A DNA stretch of 64,000 nt, from contig NZ_JACHCR010000001.1 in NCBI RefSeq assembly GCF_014205845.1, positions 620,001 through 684,000 of the forward strand, in the 5' to 3' direction. This DNA is from Mucilaginibacter cryoferens (GTDB lineage: Bacteria; Bacteroidota; Bacteroidia; Sphingobacteriales; Sphingobacteriaceae). The notes below the pieces were generated by a model. The model did no database searches, was not told where the DNA came from, and saw only the letters and a list, made by a program, of their open reading frames with translations. The stretch's first letter is position 1; the number at the start of each line of letters is the position of its first letter. Positions 16,194 to 25,464 of the stretch are shown here, piece after piece. A program made the translations under genes and the position numbers.

Positions 16194-18746
16194 TTAATTA
16201 AATCCGCCGGATAAACTCTGAGAAATTGTAAAATGGAACTGGCCTCTGTTTGCATCAGGCGCACCCGGTATTTTATCAAATCCATAACCATAATCTAATC
16301 CAAGCAAGCCAAATATAGGTAAAAATATTCTTGCTCCCACACCTACCGAACGTCTTACGTTAAACGGATTAAACTGGCTGAAATTATCCCAAACGTTACC
16401 ACCTTCGGCAAATGCCAGTAAGAATATAGTAGCCGATTGGCTTGCAATAACAGGGTGACGTAACTCCATTGTATATTTATTGTAAATGGTACTACCTGTA
16501 TTGGTGTTCTGGTTTTCATTTGAACCCTCTGGTACTATAGAGAAGTTTTGGTAACCTCTTAAGCCTATAATCTCGCTACCCTGTAAAAACTGGTAGCTCT
16601 GCATACCGTCGCCGCCTAATTTAAAGCGCTCGAACGGTGATGGACCAACTTCTTTGTTGTACATACCCAGGAAACCAAACCTCACCTGGCTCATCAATAC
16701 AAATTTACCCACAATTTTGGTAAACCACTGCGCATCATATTTAAACTTGTAGTATTCTACAAAGTGGTAACGCTCTTGTGGTGTTGCAATTTTATAGTTC
16801 ACATTATTAAACAATGAGTACGGAGGTGTTGCCTGTATAGTAAGTTTAATGTTTGACCCCTGTGTTGGAAAAATAGGCATGTCAATTGAGTTACGGGTTA
16901 ACTCCTGTGTTAACTTAATGTTGAACGATGTACCATTACTAAACAGGTAACCGGTGTAGTTATCCAGGTTATAGTGGTCAAAGTTTAACGAATAGTTTAG
17001 CTGGAAATAGTTATCCGGCCATTTTAATTTTTTACCCAGGGTAACACCCACACCATTAATACGCAGGTTATTGTAGTAAGGGCTTGTTTTTGCATAATAC
17101 TGGCCTGTTGAACTTCCTTGTGTGTAAGCAGACAACGCGAAGTAAATAGGTTTTTTACCACCTAACCACGGCTCGGAGAAGGTGAACGAAAAGTTTTGAT
17201 AACTACGACCGCTCGACTGACCTCTTAAGCTCAGCTTTTGTCCATCGCCTTTTGGCAGTGGCTTATAGGCTTTAAGATTAAATATATTACGTAACGAGAA
17301 GTTGTTAAAAGTAAGCCCCAGTGTACCCACCAGCTGCCCGCCACCAAAACCACCCGATAGCTCTATCTGATCTGAAGGTTTTTCAACAACGTTGTAAACA
17401 ATATCTACAGTACCATCCTGCGGGTTAATGTTAGTTGGCTTAGGTTCGGTTTTTTGCTCATCAAAGTTACCTAACTGACCAACTTCACGTGCACTACGGA
17501 TTAATAACTCTTTGTTGAATTTTTGACCTGGCTTGGTTTGGATCTCGCGCAATACAACCTTATCGTTGGTTACATCATTACCTTTAAGGCTTACACGGTT
17601 AATAGTATACTGAGGGCCTTCATAAATACGAATATCCAAATCAACAGTATCCCCATAAATCCTTGTTTGAACCGGATCGGCGTTGAAAGTTAAATAACCA
17701 TCATTTAAATAAAGTGATGATACATCGTCGTTGCTCGGTGTAGGGCCGCTTAAACGTTTGTTTAACTCATCTTCGCTAAATACATCTCCTTTTTTTATGT
17801 GCAGTATCCTGCTCAAAAGTTCGGTTGGGTATTTTGCATTACCACTCCATTTAACTTTACCGAAGTAATATTTTGGACCTTCGTAAACTTTAACTTTCAC
17901 GTTAACAGTGTTATCATCAAATCTGTAAACAGAATCGCTTATCAATTCGGCATCACGATAGCCTTTGGCCTGCATTTTTTCGATAAGGTTTACCTTATCT
18001 TCATCGTATTTATCCTGTTTAAATTTCTTTGATCCAAAAACATTATACCATCTTTTTTTGCGGGTTTTGCTCAAATAAGAACGGAGTTCGCTCTGCGAAA
18101 ATGCTTTGTTCCCTTCAAAAACAACATCGTTTATCTTTACTTTGGTTTTCTTATCTATCTTAACATCCAGTATTACACTGTTTGCATCTCCCGGATCTTT
18201 GCGCTGCGTCATGATCACGGTAGTGTTTAAGAAACCTTTTTCGTTAAAATGCTTTTTGATGATGGCCGATGTGGTGCTCAGTAAATTTTCGTTTACTATT
18301 TTACCTGTTTTATCGGTTAATTTTTTCTGCACATCCTCAATTTCGCCCTTGCGGATACCGGTTATATGCAGGCGCGATAAACGCGGACGCTCTACAACCA
18401 CAATTTCGAGGTAAACGGTATCGAGGTTTATTTTGGTGATATTTAACTGTACATCGTCAAATAAACCCTGCTCGTATAATTTCTTTATAACCTCGGCATT
18501 ACGTTCGCCCGGTAAATTAATACGATCGCCTTTGGTAAGTTTTGAAAGTAATATCAAATTATCTTTATCAAGATATTTAACGCCACTTACACTAATGCCA
18601 CCAATAATATAATCGTGCGGATTGAGGTAACTTAAACTATCGGCCGGTATCTGTTTAGTGAGTTGTTGCCTCGGCGCATTTGAAACCTGGGCCAGTGCAG
18701 CAGTAGCAAAAACAGTGAAAAGAATAGCAAAGAGAAATTTATACAT
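16194..18746 (-). CDS. bamA: Outer-membrane protein assembly factor BamA
   Basis: Central component of the BAM complex that folds and inserts outer-membrane beta-barrels. Signal peptide (about 1-19), several tandem POTRA domains (roughly residues 45-470, with repeats such as VVFEGNKAFSQSELRSYL and VSLKGNDVTNDKVVLREI) and a C-terminal 16-strand Omp85 barrel ending in a phenylalanine-containing strand. The QSYQFLQGSEIIGLRGY region matches the barrel motif family around loop 6. 850 residues, typical for Bacteroidota. It lies between uppS and two skp genes. Confidence 0.94.
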   Translation of the reverse strand: MYKFLFAILFTVFATAALAQVSNAPRQQLTKQIPADSLSYLNPHDYIIGGISVSGVKYLDKDNLILLSKLTKGDRINLPGERNAEVIKKLYEQGLFDDVQLNITKINLDTVYLEIVVVERPRLSRLHITGIRKGEIEDVQKKLTDKTGKIVNENLLSTTSAIIKKHFNEKGFLNTTVIMTQRKDPGDANSVILDVKIDKKTKVKINDVVFEGNKAFSQSELRSYLSKTRKKRWYNVFGSKKFKQDKYDEDKVNLIEKMQAKGYRDAELISDSVYRFDDNTVNVKVKVYEGPKYYFGKVKWSGNAKYPTELLSRILHIKKGDVFSEDELNKRLSGPTPSNDDVSSLYLNDGYLTFNADPVQTRIYGDTVDLDIRIYEGPQYTINRVSLKGNDVTNDKVVLREIQTKPGQKFNKELLIRSAREVGQLGNFDEQKTEPKPTNINPQDGTVDIVYNVVEKPSDQIELSGGFGGGQLVGTLGLTFNNFSLRNIFNLKAYKPLPKGDGQKLSLRGQSSGRSYQNFSFTFSEPWLGGKKPIYFALSAYTQGSSTGQYYAKTSPYYNNLRINGVGVTLGKKLKWPDNYFQLNYSLNFDHYNLDNYTGYLFSNGTSFNIKLTQELTRNSIDMPIFPTQGSNIKLTIQATPPYSLFNNVNYKIATPQERYHFVEYYKFKYDAQWFTKIVGKFVLMSQVRFGFLGMYNKEVGPSPFERFKLGGDGMQSYQFLQGSEIIGLRGYQNFSIVPEGSNENQNTNTGSTIYNKYTMELRHPVIASQSATIFLLAFAEGGNVWDNFSQFNPFNVRRSVGVGARIFLPIFGLLGLDYGYGFDKIPGAPDANRGQFHFTISQSLSGGFN

Positions 18747-18809
18747 TCGAATATTTTAGTGGGCTAAAATTAATTTATACAGTTGTTAAAATTTGTTAAA
18801 AGAAAAAAT

Positions 18810-19559
18810 TTAGTTAACCTGCTCGCTGGTCATACCAAAACGGCGTTCGCGTTTCTGATAATCCAGTATAGCTTCGTACAAATCTTCCTTCCTGAAATCG
18901 GGCCATAGCTTGGTTGTAAAATACAATTCGGCATAGGCTATTTGCCATAATAAATAGTTACTTATCCTATACTCGCCTCCGGTTCTGATCAATAATTCGG
19001 GGTCGGGCATATCATTGGTGAATAAATTGCGTTCAAAAACAACTTCGTTAATATCTTCAAGCTCCAGCTCGCCGCTTTTTACCTGGGCCGCTATGTTTTT
19101 AACGGCATGTAAAATTTCGCGCCGAGAACCATAGCTTAAAGCCAGGGTAAGTACCACGCCGGTATTTAATGAAGTTTTTTGCATGGCCGAATTAAGCTCT
19201 TTTAAGCATTTTGCAGGCAACATGTTCAGATCGCCGATGGCATTAAGCTTAATGTTATTTTTCATAAAACCGGCAATCTCTTTATTGATAGTACTTACCA
19301 TAAGCTCCATAATGGCCATAACTTCAAATTTAGGCCTGTTCCAATTTTCTGAAGAAAAGGTGTAAAGCGTAATGTATTTGATGCCCAGTTTATCTGCGCC
19401 TTCAACAACATCCCTAACAGATACCACGCCGTTATGGTGACCAAATATGCGCAATTTGCCTTTCTCTTTTGCCCATCGCCCGTTGCCATCCATTATAATG
19501 GCTACATGTTTAGGTAGTTTTAACAAATCAATCTGATCCAAATATCCCATATTACTCAT
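18810..19559 (-). CDS. uppS: Isoprenyl transferase (undecaprenyl diphosphate synthase)
   Basis: Adds isopentenyl units in cis to farnesyl diphosphate to make the C55 lipid carrier for peptidoglycan and O-antigen. The catalytic Asp24 lies in IIMDGNGRWAK, followed by GHHNGVVSVRDVVE, YTLYTFSSENWNRP and the C-terminal DPELLIRTGGEYRISNYLLWQ. 249 residues from the ATG at 19559; a TTG two codons earlier is less likely. First gene of the uppS-bamA-skp-skp run; a TACCTTTG box lies about 160 bases upstream. Confidence 0.95.
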   Translation of the reverse strand: MSNMGYLDQIDLLKLPKHVAIIMDGNGRWAKEKGKLRIFGHHNGVVSVRDVVEGADKLGIKYITLYTFSSENWNRPKFEVMAIMELMVSTINKEIAGFMKNNIKLNAIGDLNMLPAKCLKELNSAMQKTSLNTGVVLTLALSYGSRREILHAVKNIAAQVKSGELELEDINEVVFERNLFTNDMPDPELLIRTGGEYRISNYLLWQIAYAELYFTTKLWPDFRKEDLYEAILDYQKRERRFGMTSEQVN

Positions 19560-19565
19560 TATCAA

Positions 19566-19963
19566 AAGCCGGTGTTAAGGCTTATAAAAAGACATGCCTG
19601 TTGTTTTTTACTATCAATGCGATGTCTAATAAATATTTGCTTTTAGACTAATCTACGTTTAAAATCAACCGGTAACTACAGCGTTTAAATGCCGAATTTC
19701 CGGTTTTTTCAGGGTACAAAGGTAAAACTTACTTTGTATTTTTTTAGTATGCAACAATAAAAGAAAATGTTATTGTAATAAATGCCCCAAAATGTCATAA
19801 AAAACACATAAATGGCATTTTATAAGCACATTTATTATCACCTAAAAACCCTGCAAATGCAAAATGGGCATCAATGATCTGTAAATGACCATGATGCCCC
19901 GGTGTTAAAACTGCGTATAAGGTTAGGTGGAAACTCTTTATATAAATACGGTATACAATGGGC
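19566..19963. other. Gap between exbD-like gene and uppS
   Basis: 398 bp, AT-rich, no ORF. It holds a minus-strand TACCTTTG at 19717-19724, a candidate uppS promoter, and a hairpin GGGCATCA/TGATGCCC at about 19866-19898, which may end the exbD-like transcript (only a weak T-run follows). Nothing else recognised. Confidence 0.5.
19717..19724 (-). promoter_or_regulatory. Candidate -7 box for uppS-bamA-skp
   Basis: TACCTTTG, a perfect fit to TAnnTTTG, giving an untranslated leader of about 150 bases. No matching -33 TTG. Confidence 0.35.
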
Positions 19964-20485
19964 TTAGTAAATGTTCCTGAGCTTTAAAGCATCAACATCC
20001 GGCTGGGCTATGTCAACAATAGCGTAGGATGGAATTTGGGTGATATTAAGCTCATCTAAAGTGCTTACCACATTGCTGTACACGGCATGGTTGCTTGGCT
20101 TTACCAGTACAATCATATTTTTACCGTATTTGTCGCGAATCATTTTGCTGGTTTCAATAATAGCATGCCGAAGCCCATCATTGCTAAAATTGGTAACTGT
20201 TGGCGGTATTATCGGGTTCTTTAATTCGCCCAGGTACCACATTACCTGGTTGTTTTTACCCAGGCAGATGGTAAAGCTGCGGCTTGCGGGTATAAAGTCG
20301 TTGGGGCCATCTACGGGCATAGCCACATCCATCGCCTTTGTTTTTGCAAGCGTGGTGGTCATAATAAAAAAGGTGATGAGCAAAAAAGCCAGATCAACCA
20401 TTGCGGTAAGGTCTACACGCGCATTTATTCTTTTGCGTTTGTGTTTTGAACCTGATTGTTGCGGAGAAGAATTTAATTCGGCCAT
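19964..20485 (-). CDS. ExbD/TolR-family biopolymer transport protein
   Basis: A cytoplasmic basic N-terminus (KHKRKRINARVDLTAMVDLAFLLITFFIM) runs into one membrane helix, with the conserved Asp of the ExbD/TolR/MotB family in VDLAFLL, then a periplasmic domain. ExbD couples proton flow in ExbB to work at the outer membrane via TonB. 173 residues. No exbB, second exbD or tonB gene is adjacent. It is placed between the porG-like gene and uppS, where the usual gene order has nothing. Confidence 0.88.
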   Translation of the reverse strand: MAELNSSPQQSGSKHKRKRINARVDLTAMVDLAFLLITFFIMTTTLAKTKAMDVAMPVDGPNDFIPASRSFTICLGKNNQVMWYLGELKNPIIPPTVTNFSNDGLRHAIIETSKMIRDKYGKNMIVLVKPSNHAVYSNVVSTLDELNITQIPSYAIVDIAQPDVDALKLRNIY

Positions 20486-20631
20486 GACTTTATAGATTAA
20501 GGTTAAAAATTAAAAATCAGTATTAAATACCGACATTTAAGACTTAAACGAACTATAAAATCAATTATTGTTCATTTTACAAAATTTAATTTTATCAAAT
20601 TAAATATATAAGAATTTAATTCTGCAAGGTA

Positions 20632-21414
20632 CTAATAATAACATTTTTGACTCACAAATGTATAGGAGATACTAAAGCCTACTAAAAAATAGGTATCCCT
20701 GGGTTTAAAATCGCCACGTTGGGTACCTGCCGTGCCTATGTAAACGCCGCTATTCTCACCAGAGCGGTCTGATAATGCCCTCGCTATGCCGGTCAATTTG
20801 CTTTTATCGGCGTATACGCCACTTACATCATCCAAATAATCTGTAAAGGTGTAACGGTAACCTATATCGGCAGCCATGGTAAACTTACCGCCAATATTGT
20901 ATTTTATGCCAACACCATACGGAATAACAACGGTATTATTACCATAAGGAGTTTTTTCACCCTCGGTTTTTAATGGCCTTAAAGCTACCATACTCCCATT
21001 ATAAACCGTACGCGGGTCATAAGCAGCCAACCCTAAACCGGCATATATAAAAGGTGTAAATTTATTGGGGCCCGCATCTGGTATGTATTTTAAAAAGTTA
21101 AACTCGCCAATAACGCTTAGTTCTTTTATACCATCGGTAAAACTTAAATTACGATCCCGAAATTGCTGGCTGGACGATGTGCTATCGGCAGCGGCAATGC
21201 GACCGTAGGCAAAATTCAACTTCGCCGAAAAATAGCCATCAAAATTACGCTTTACAAATAAGCCTGCAGATGCGCCGCTTACTTTAACAGGGTTATTGGG
21301 GTTTAAATCGCCCATGTAGCCGGCAGCACCAAAAGAGCCGCCTATCTCCCAGGTTTGAGCCTGTAAATGATATGAAACCAGTAAAAGAAATATAAAAAGT
21401 ACAAATTTAGGCAT
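20632..21414 (-). CDS. porG: PorG-like outer-membrane beta-barrel protein (DUF6089 type)
   Basis: Signal peptide (about 1-19, ending YHLQA) followed by a beta-barrel pattern: GGSFGAAGYMGDLNP at the start, glycine/aromatic strand pairs, GVGIKYNIGGKFTMAADIGYRYTFTDYLDDVSGVY, and a last strand ending in a tyrosine. 260 residues. Its position just after nadK and before uppS-bamA-skp-skp corresponds, to my knowledge, to that of the type IX secretion component PorG in Porphyromonas gingivalis. The identity rests on this context plus the DUF6089-like start, so the symbol is tentative. Confidence 0.65.
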   Translation of the reverse strand: MPKFVLFIFLLLVSYHLQAQTWEIGGSFGAAGYMGDLNPNNPVKVSGASAGLFVKRNFDGYFSAKLNFAYGRIAAADSTSSSQQFRDRNLSFTDGIKELSVIGEFNFLKYIPDAGPNKFTPFIYAGLGLAAYDPRTVYNGSMVALRPLKTEGEKTPYGNNTVVIPYGVGIKYNIGGKFTMAADIGYRYTFTDYLDDVSGVYADKSKLTGIARALSDRSGENSGVYIGTAGTQRGDFKPRDTYFLVGFSISYTFVSQKCYY

Positions 21415-21423
21415 CCGGTAAAT

Positions 21424-22305
21424 TTAATAATTACGGGCATCCAATCCCCATAATAGTTTGTTCCTTAACGTTGTTAAGTAGCTTTCATTATTGAGGCGGA
21501 TTAAATTAAGCTGAAAACCCGCTTTTTCTACATGAAACTTCATGGTTTCGTCCATAACAGCCATACGCGAATCGCAGGATACCAGGTATTTAGAACTGCG
21601 GGTTTCTACCTCAAAGCAAAGTTTACTATTGTCGGGCAATATAATAGGTCTTACATTGAGGTTATGCGGCGATACCGGGGTAACAACTATACTGTTTGAT
21701 TGCGGAAATATAATGGGGCCACCACAGCTTAACGAATATGCTGTTGAACCTGTTGAGGTTGATATGATCAATCCATCGCCCCAGTAGGAGTTTAAAAACT
21801 CATCGTTTAAAAATACATGGGTAATAATCATCGCCGCATCATCGCGCTTGTGGATGGTTACATCGTTAAGTGCGAAGTTATCGATACCAAATACATCGGT
21901 TTTCGAATCTATTTTTAACAGCTCGCGGCTATCGAGCGTAAACTCCTTATTTACCACGGCATGAATAGCCGCGTTAATATCACTTTTATTTACACTGGCC
22001 AAAAAGCCCAGGCGACCAAAATTGATACCAATAACAGGAATGCCCGAATCGCGGATAACGGTTACCATATCCAACAGGGTACCATCGCCGCCAAGAGTAA
22101 TAAAAATATCAATAAAGCCCTTTAACGAATCTGTACTTTGCAGTACATTATATTTTACGCCGTTTATTTTATCCTGTAGATACTCGTTAAGCTGGTAATG
22201 CACGTAAATATCTACATTGTGCAGAGCCAAATTATCAAACACCTGTTGTATATAAGGTATTACCGATGGTTCGTTAAATGGCCTGCCGTAAACTGCTATC
22301 TTCAT
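21424..22305 (-). CDS. nadK: NAD kinase
   Basis: Phosphorylates NAD to NADP. The GGDGT nucleotide-binding motif is at residues 72-76 (ITLGGDGTLLD), followed by GINFGRLGFLA, the conserved NDVTIHKRD region, and DGLIISTSTGSTAYSLSCGGPI. 293 residues is usual for Bacteroidota. It lies 9 bp upstream of the porG-like gene and 133 bp after the CBS protein; that gap carries inverted word repeats. Confidence 0.95.
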   Translation of the reverse strand: MKIAVYGRPFNEPSVIPYIQQVFDNLALHNVDIYVHYQLNEYLQDKINGVKYNVLQSTDSLKGFIDIFITLGGDGTLLDMVTVIRDSGIPVIGINFGRLGFLASVNKSDINAAIHAVVNKEFTLDSRELLKIDSKTDVFGIDNFALNDVTIHKRDDAAMIITHVFLNDEFLNSYWGDGLIISTSTGSTAYSLSCGGPIIFPQSNSIVVTPVSPHNLNVRPIILPDNSKLCFEVETRSSKYLVSCDSRMAVMDETMKFHVEKAGFQLNLIRLNNESYLTTLRNKLLWGLDARNY

Positions 22306-22438
22306 TTTGTTGGTTCATTTGTTTTTCGGTTCATTCGTTCATTGGTCTTGTTCTGGTTAATAAAGCGCAAATTATCAAATGGGATAGGTAAACGCTTTGC
22401 AACCAATAAACTAATGAACCAGTGAACCAATGAACTAA
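22306..22438. repeat. Inverted iterated-word arms between CBS gene and nadK
   Basis: The left arm repeats GGTTCATT (TTGGTTCATTTG, CGGTTCATTCGTTCATTGG) and the right arm repeats its complement (AATGAACCAGTGAACCAATG) around a core of about 55 nt. A related word (TTGGTTCACCGG) occurs at about 54.94 kb. Confidence 0.6.
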
Positions 22439-23101
22439 TTATAAGTTGAGATAATTCATGAGTGAATCGTAGCGGTCTTTGCCGTTATCATTATTATCGG
22501 TATGGTTAAAGGTTGCTTTAATATCATACTCGTAACGTAAAAACGTAGCTACTATATTGGAGATGTCCTGTTTGTTCACTTTTAGGGTAACTTCCATCCG
22601 GGTTGAATCGGGGAAGGTTTGAACGTAGGAGCTCAGGATCTGGGCATTGTCTGATTCTACAATTTGCGACATATGCGCCAGGGAATTGTTTTTATTGTTG
22701 ATCTCGAGCACGATGATACCGCCGGGCTGAGATACGGAGGTAATTTTTGCAAAATACTCGGTTATGGCATTTATAGAGATAAGCCCCAGGTAATTGTGCT
22801 TGGCATCAAGCACGGGTACAACAGTAAGCTGGCGCTCATAAAACAGGCGGATAACATCATAAATATGCTGATCATCCAGCACGTAAGGGTTTACCAGCGA
22901 TAACGCCAATGCCCCTACCTGTACCTGGTAATCACTTTCGCCTAACATATCATCTTCGGCAATAAGGCCCAAAAACTGATCTTCGTTTACAATTGGCAAA
23001 TGCCTGAGGCGAAACTCCACCATACGATCATAAACCTTCTGTATAGTATCAGAGGTATGTACCGGCGGTATCGCATCAGCTATCAGTTCAACTGCAACCA
23101 T
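22439..23101 (-). CDS. CBS-domain protein
   Basis: 220 residues. Two CBS motifs (about 1-60 and 75-130) are visible, for example TIQKVYDRMVEFRLRHLPIVNEDQFLGLIAEDD and VIRLFYERQLTVVPVLDAKHNYLGLISI, followed by an ACT-like C-terminal part. CBS pairs bind adenosyl ligands and regulate attached or partner proteins; the partner is unknown. In many Bacteroidota such a gene stands directly before nadK, as here. It starts one base after the hydrolase stop. Confidence 0.85.
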   Translation of the reverse strand: MVAVELIADAIPPVHTSDTIQKVYDRMVEFRLRHLPIVNEDQFLGLIAEDDMLGESDYQVQVGALALSLVNPYVLDDQHIYDVIRLFYERQLTVVPVLDAKHNYLGLISINAITEYFAKITSVSQPGGIIVLEINNKNNSLAHMSQIVESDNAQILSSYVQTFPDSTRMEVTLKVNKQDISNIVATFLRYEYDIKATFNHTDNNDNGKDRYDSLMNYLNL

Positions 23102-23102
23102 G

Positions 23103-23882
23103 TTATGCTTCTATTTTTTCTACCTTTTCTAATTTCTCTAAAAACGCGCCCAGCAATACGTTAAACTCCTCGGGCCGCTCCATCATAGGGGCGTGGCCGC
23201 ATTTATCAATCCAGTGCAGTTCGGCGTTGGGCAACTCTTCACTAAACTCAACAGCTACCTCGGGCGGGGTTATCTTATCATCTTTACCCCATATTAAACA
23301 TACCGGCAAATCCATTTTATGCAGATCTTTTTTCATGTTATGGCGGATGGCCGATTTTGCCATTGCCAGTAACCGAAGCACGCTATGCCTGTCGTTTATT
23401 AGCTTATGTATGTCGGTAACCATTTCGTCTGTAGCAATGCCCGGATCATAAAACGTATACTGCACCTTTTCTCGCACAAAATCAATACTCTCGCGGCGCG
23501 GAAACGAACCTCCAAAAGCGTTCTCATACAAACCCGAACTGCCGGTTAACACCATGGCCTTTATATTTTCGGGATGCGCTAAAACATATACCAAAGCTAC
23601 ATGGCCGCCAAGCGAATTACCCAATACTGTTATATTACTCAGTTTTTTAAACTTAATAAATTTATGCACAAATTTAGACAGGCTTCTAACGCCTGTTGTA
23701 ATAAGCGGCATATCATAAATAGGCAATATAGGTATTATTACGCGGTATTTTGATTTAAACTGATCAACCACCCCATCCCAATTGCTTAACGACCCCATTA
23801 AACCGTGCAGTAGTAACAGCACCTCGCCTTCGCCCTCATCGATGTAACTAAAACCGTGTTCCTCTTTAAGCACGAAATCCAT
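23103..23882 (-). CDS. Alpha/beta-fold hydrolase
   Basis: 259 residues with a standard hydrolase core. LLLLHGLMGSLSNWDGV supplies the oxyanion region, VLGNSLGGHVAL the nucleophile elbow (GNSLGG, Ser), WGKDDKITP the acid Asp and CGHAPMMERPEEFN the His. The substrate cannot be read from the sequence. It forms a two-gene unit with the CBS protein. Confidence 0.87.
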   Translation of the reverse strand: MDFVLKEEHGFSYIDEGEGEVLLLLHGLMGSLSNWDGVVDQFKSKYRVIIPILPIYDMPLITTGVRSLSKFVHKFIKFKKLSNITVLGNSLGGHVALVYVLAHPENIKAMVLTGSSGLYENAFGGSFPRRESIDFVREKVQYTFYDPGIATDEMVTDIHKLINDRHSVLRLLAMAKSAIRHNMKKDLHKMDLPVCLIWGKDDKITPPEVAVEFSEELPNAELHWIDKCGHAPMMERPEEFNVLLGAFLEKLEKVEKIEA

Positions 23883-24041
23883 ATAAATTATTAATATTAA
23901 TTTTCAATTAACTATACCAAAACAAGTTTTAGTATAAAATGTGTCAATTCGCCATAAAATTAGTTTATTACGAACGAGTTTCAACAATTATAGTAATAAT
24001 TTATCAATGTAAATATTAAGCTTACGTTGATAAATTGGTAA

Positions 24042-24491
24042 CTAACCCAACAATTGCCTTACAATTTCAGATATGGTTTTGCCATCGGCTTTGCCTGCAA
24101 GCTCTTTATTTGCAGCGCCCATAACCTTACCCAGATCTTTTGCCGAAGTAGCTCCTACACTTTCTATAAGCCCTTGCAAATAACCTTCAATTTCAAAACG
24201 GGTCATTTGTTGTGGCAGGTATGGCTCAATCACGCGCATCTCTTCCATCTCAATCTCGTACAGATCTTCGCGGTTTTGTGTACGATAAATATCTGCCGAC
24301 TCTTTACGTTGCTTAATAAGCTTTTGAAGTACCTTAATTTCAACTTCTTCTGTAAGTTCTTCGGCAGCGCCTTTTTCGGTTTTAGCCATTAACAAAGCCG
24401 ATTTTATAGCCCGTAACCCTCTCAGGCGATCTGGCTGTTTAGCCAGCATAGCTAATTTTATATCCTGGTCTATTTGTTTAATTAGTGACAT
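24042..24491 (-). CDS. GatB/YqeY domain protein
   Basis: 149 residues, all helical, matching the YqeY family: an N-terminal helical bundle (IDQDIKLAMLAKQPDRLRGLRAIKSAL), EVEIKVLQKLIKQRKESADIY, YLPQQMT, and the C-terminal GKVMGAANKELAGKADGKTISEIVRQ, which resembles the tRNA-binding tail of GatB. Its exact function is not established. Monocistronic, with word-repeat DNA upstream. Confidence 0.9.
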   Translation of the reverse strand: MSLIKQIDQDIKLAMLAKQPDRLRGLRAIKSALLMAKTEKGAAEELTEEVEIKVLQKLIKQRKESADIYRTQNREDLYEIEMEEMRVIEPYLPQQMTRFEIEGYLQGLIESVGATSAKDLGKVMGAANKELAGKADGKTISEIVRQLLG

Positions 24492-24496
24492 TTTAA

Positions 24497-24606
24497 TTGA
24501 ATATTAGATGTGCAAATTTCAGATGTGCAAATGTGCAGATTATAATTTCGGATGTGCATATATATTTTTTCATCTGCACATCTCAAATTTGCATATCTGC
24601 ACATCA
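24497..24606. repeat. Inverted iterated-word arms (GATGTGCA type)
   Basis: The left arm is CAGATGTGCAAA-type words (three or four copies); the right arm is the complement, CATCTGCACATC and GCATATCTGCACATC, around a short AT-rich core. The same words recur at 34.44-34.52 kb. It fills the gap between the SDR and yqeY genes. Confidence 0.65.
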
Positions 24607-24611
24607 AATTA

Positions 24612-25370
24612 TCATTTTCGATATATATTTCCGGCTGTTGCCTGGGCTGTTGGCATAATTACCAAATCGTTTATGTTTACGTGGGCCGGGCGCGATGCTA
24701 CAAACCAAATGGTTTCGGCAATATCCTGTGCTACCAGCGGTTCAAAACCATCGTATACTTTTTTAGCACGGTCTTTATCGCCTTTAAATCGTACCTCCGA
24801 AAACTCTGTTTCTACAGCTCCAGGATGCACGGCCGTAACCTTAATGCCATATGGCAACAGATCAATCCGCATACCTTTATTTAAGGCATCAACCGCGTGT
24901 TTGGTTGCGCAGTATACGTTACCATTAGCGTAAACCTCTTTACCTGCAATAGAGCCTAAATTAACAATATGCCCCTTACCGTTCTCAATCATCCAGTTAG
25001 ATACCACCCGGCTTACATACAGCAAACCTTTAACATTGGTATCAATCATGGTTTCCCAGTCATCAATATTACCGTTCTGTATGGGGTCTAAACCCTGGCT
25101 AAGGCCGGCATTATTAATCAGCACATCAACTTTTTTCCACTCGGGCGATAACTCTTCAAGGCTATCAATTACCTGCTGGCGGTCGCTCACATCAAATACC
25201 GAGGCAATAATTTCTACATCGTACTTGTCATTAAGGTGTGCTGCAACTTTGTTAAGCCGCTCTTCGCGCCTGCCTGTTAATATTAAATTATAACCCTCGC
25301 GGGCAAATACATGGGCGCATGCCTCGCCTATGCCCGAGGTTGCACCGGTAATTAAAGCTATTTTACTCAT
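24612..25370 (-). CDS. Short-chain dehydrogenase/reductase (SDR)
   Basis: 252 residues, classical SDR. The Rossmann motif TGATSGIG is at residues 8-15, NNAG follows, and the catalytic set is Ser near 140 (VNLGSIAG), Tyr153 and Lys157 in YCATKHA. IRIDLLPYGIKVTAVHPGAVETEF is close to the YdfG/serine 3-dehydrogenase group, so an NADP-dependent 3-hydroxy acid dehydrogenase is plausible, but substrates are hard to predict in this family. Confidence 0.88.
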   Translation of the reverse strand: MSKIALITGATSGIGEACAHVFAREGYNLILTGRREERLNKVAAHLNDKYDVEIIASVFDVSDRQQVIDSLEELSPEWKKVDVLINNAGLSQGLDPIQNGNIDDWETMIDTNVKGLLYVSRVVSNWMIENGKGHIVNLGSIAGKEVYANGNVYCATKHAVDALNKGMRIDLLPYGIKVTAVHPGAVETEFSEVRFKGDKDRAKKVYDGFEPLVAQDIAETIWFVASRPAHVNINDLVIMPTAQATAGNIYRK

Positions 25371-25464
25371 GGTATAAGGATAACTATGGCAGCGAAATTA
25401 TGTTTTTTAGTTTAAATTATTGTCTTTTGGGAGTAAGGATAGTTTTGTGGAGGTTTCGCACATG

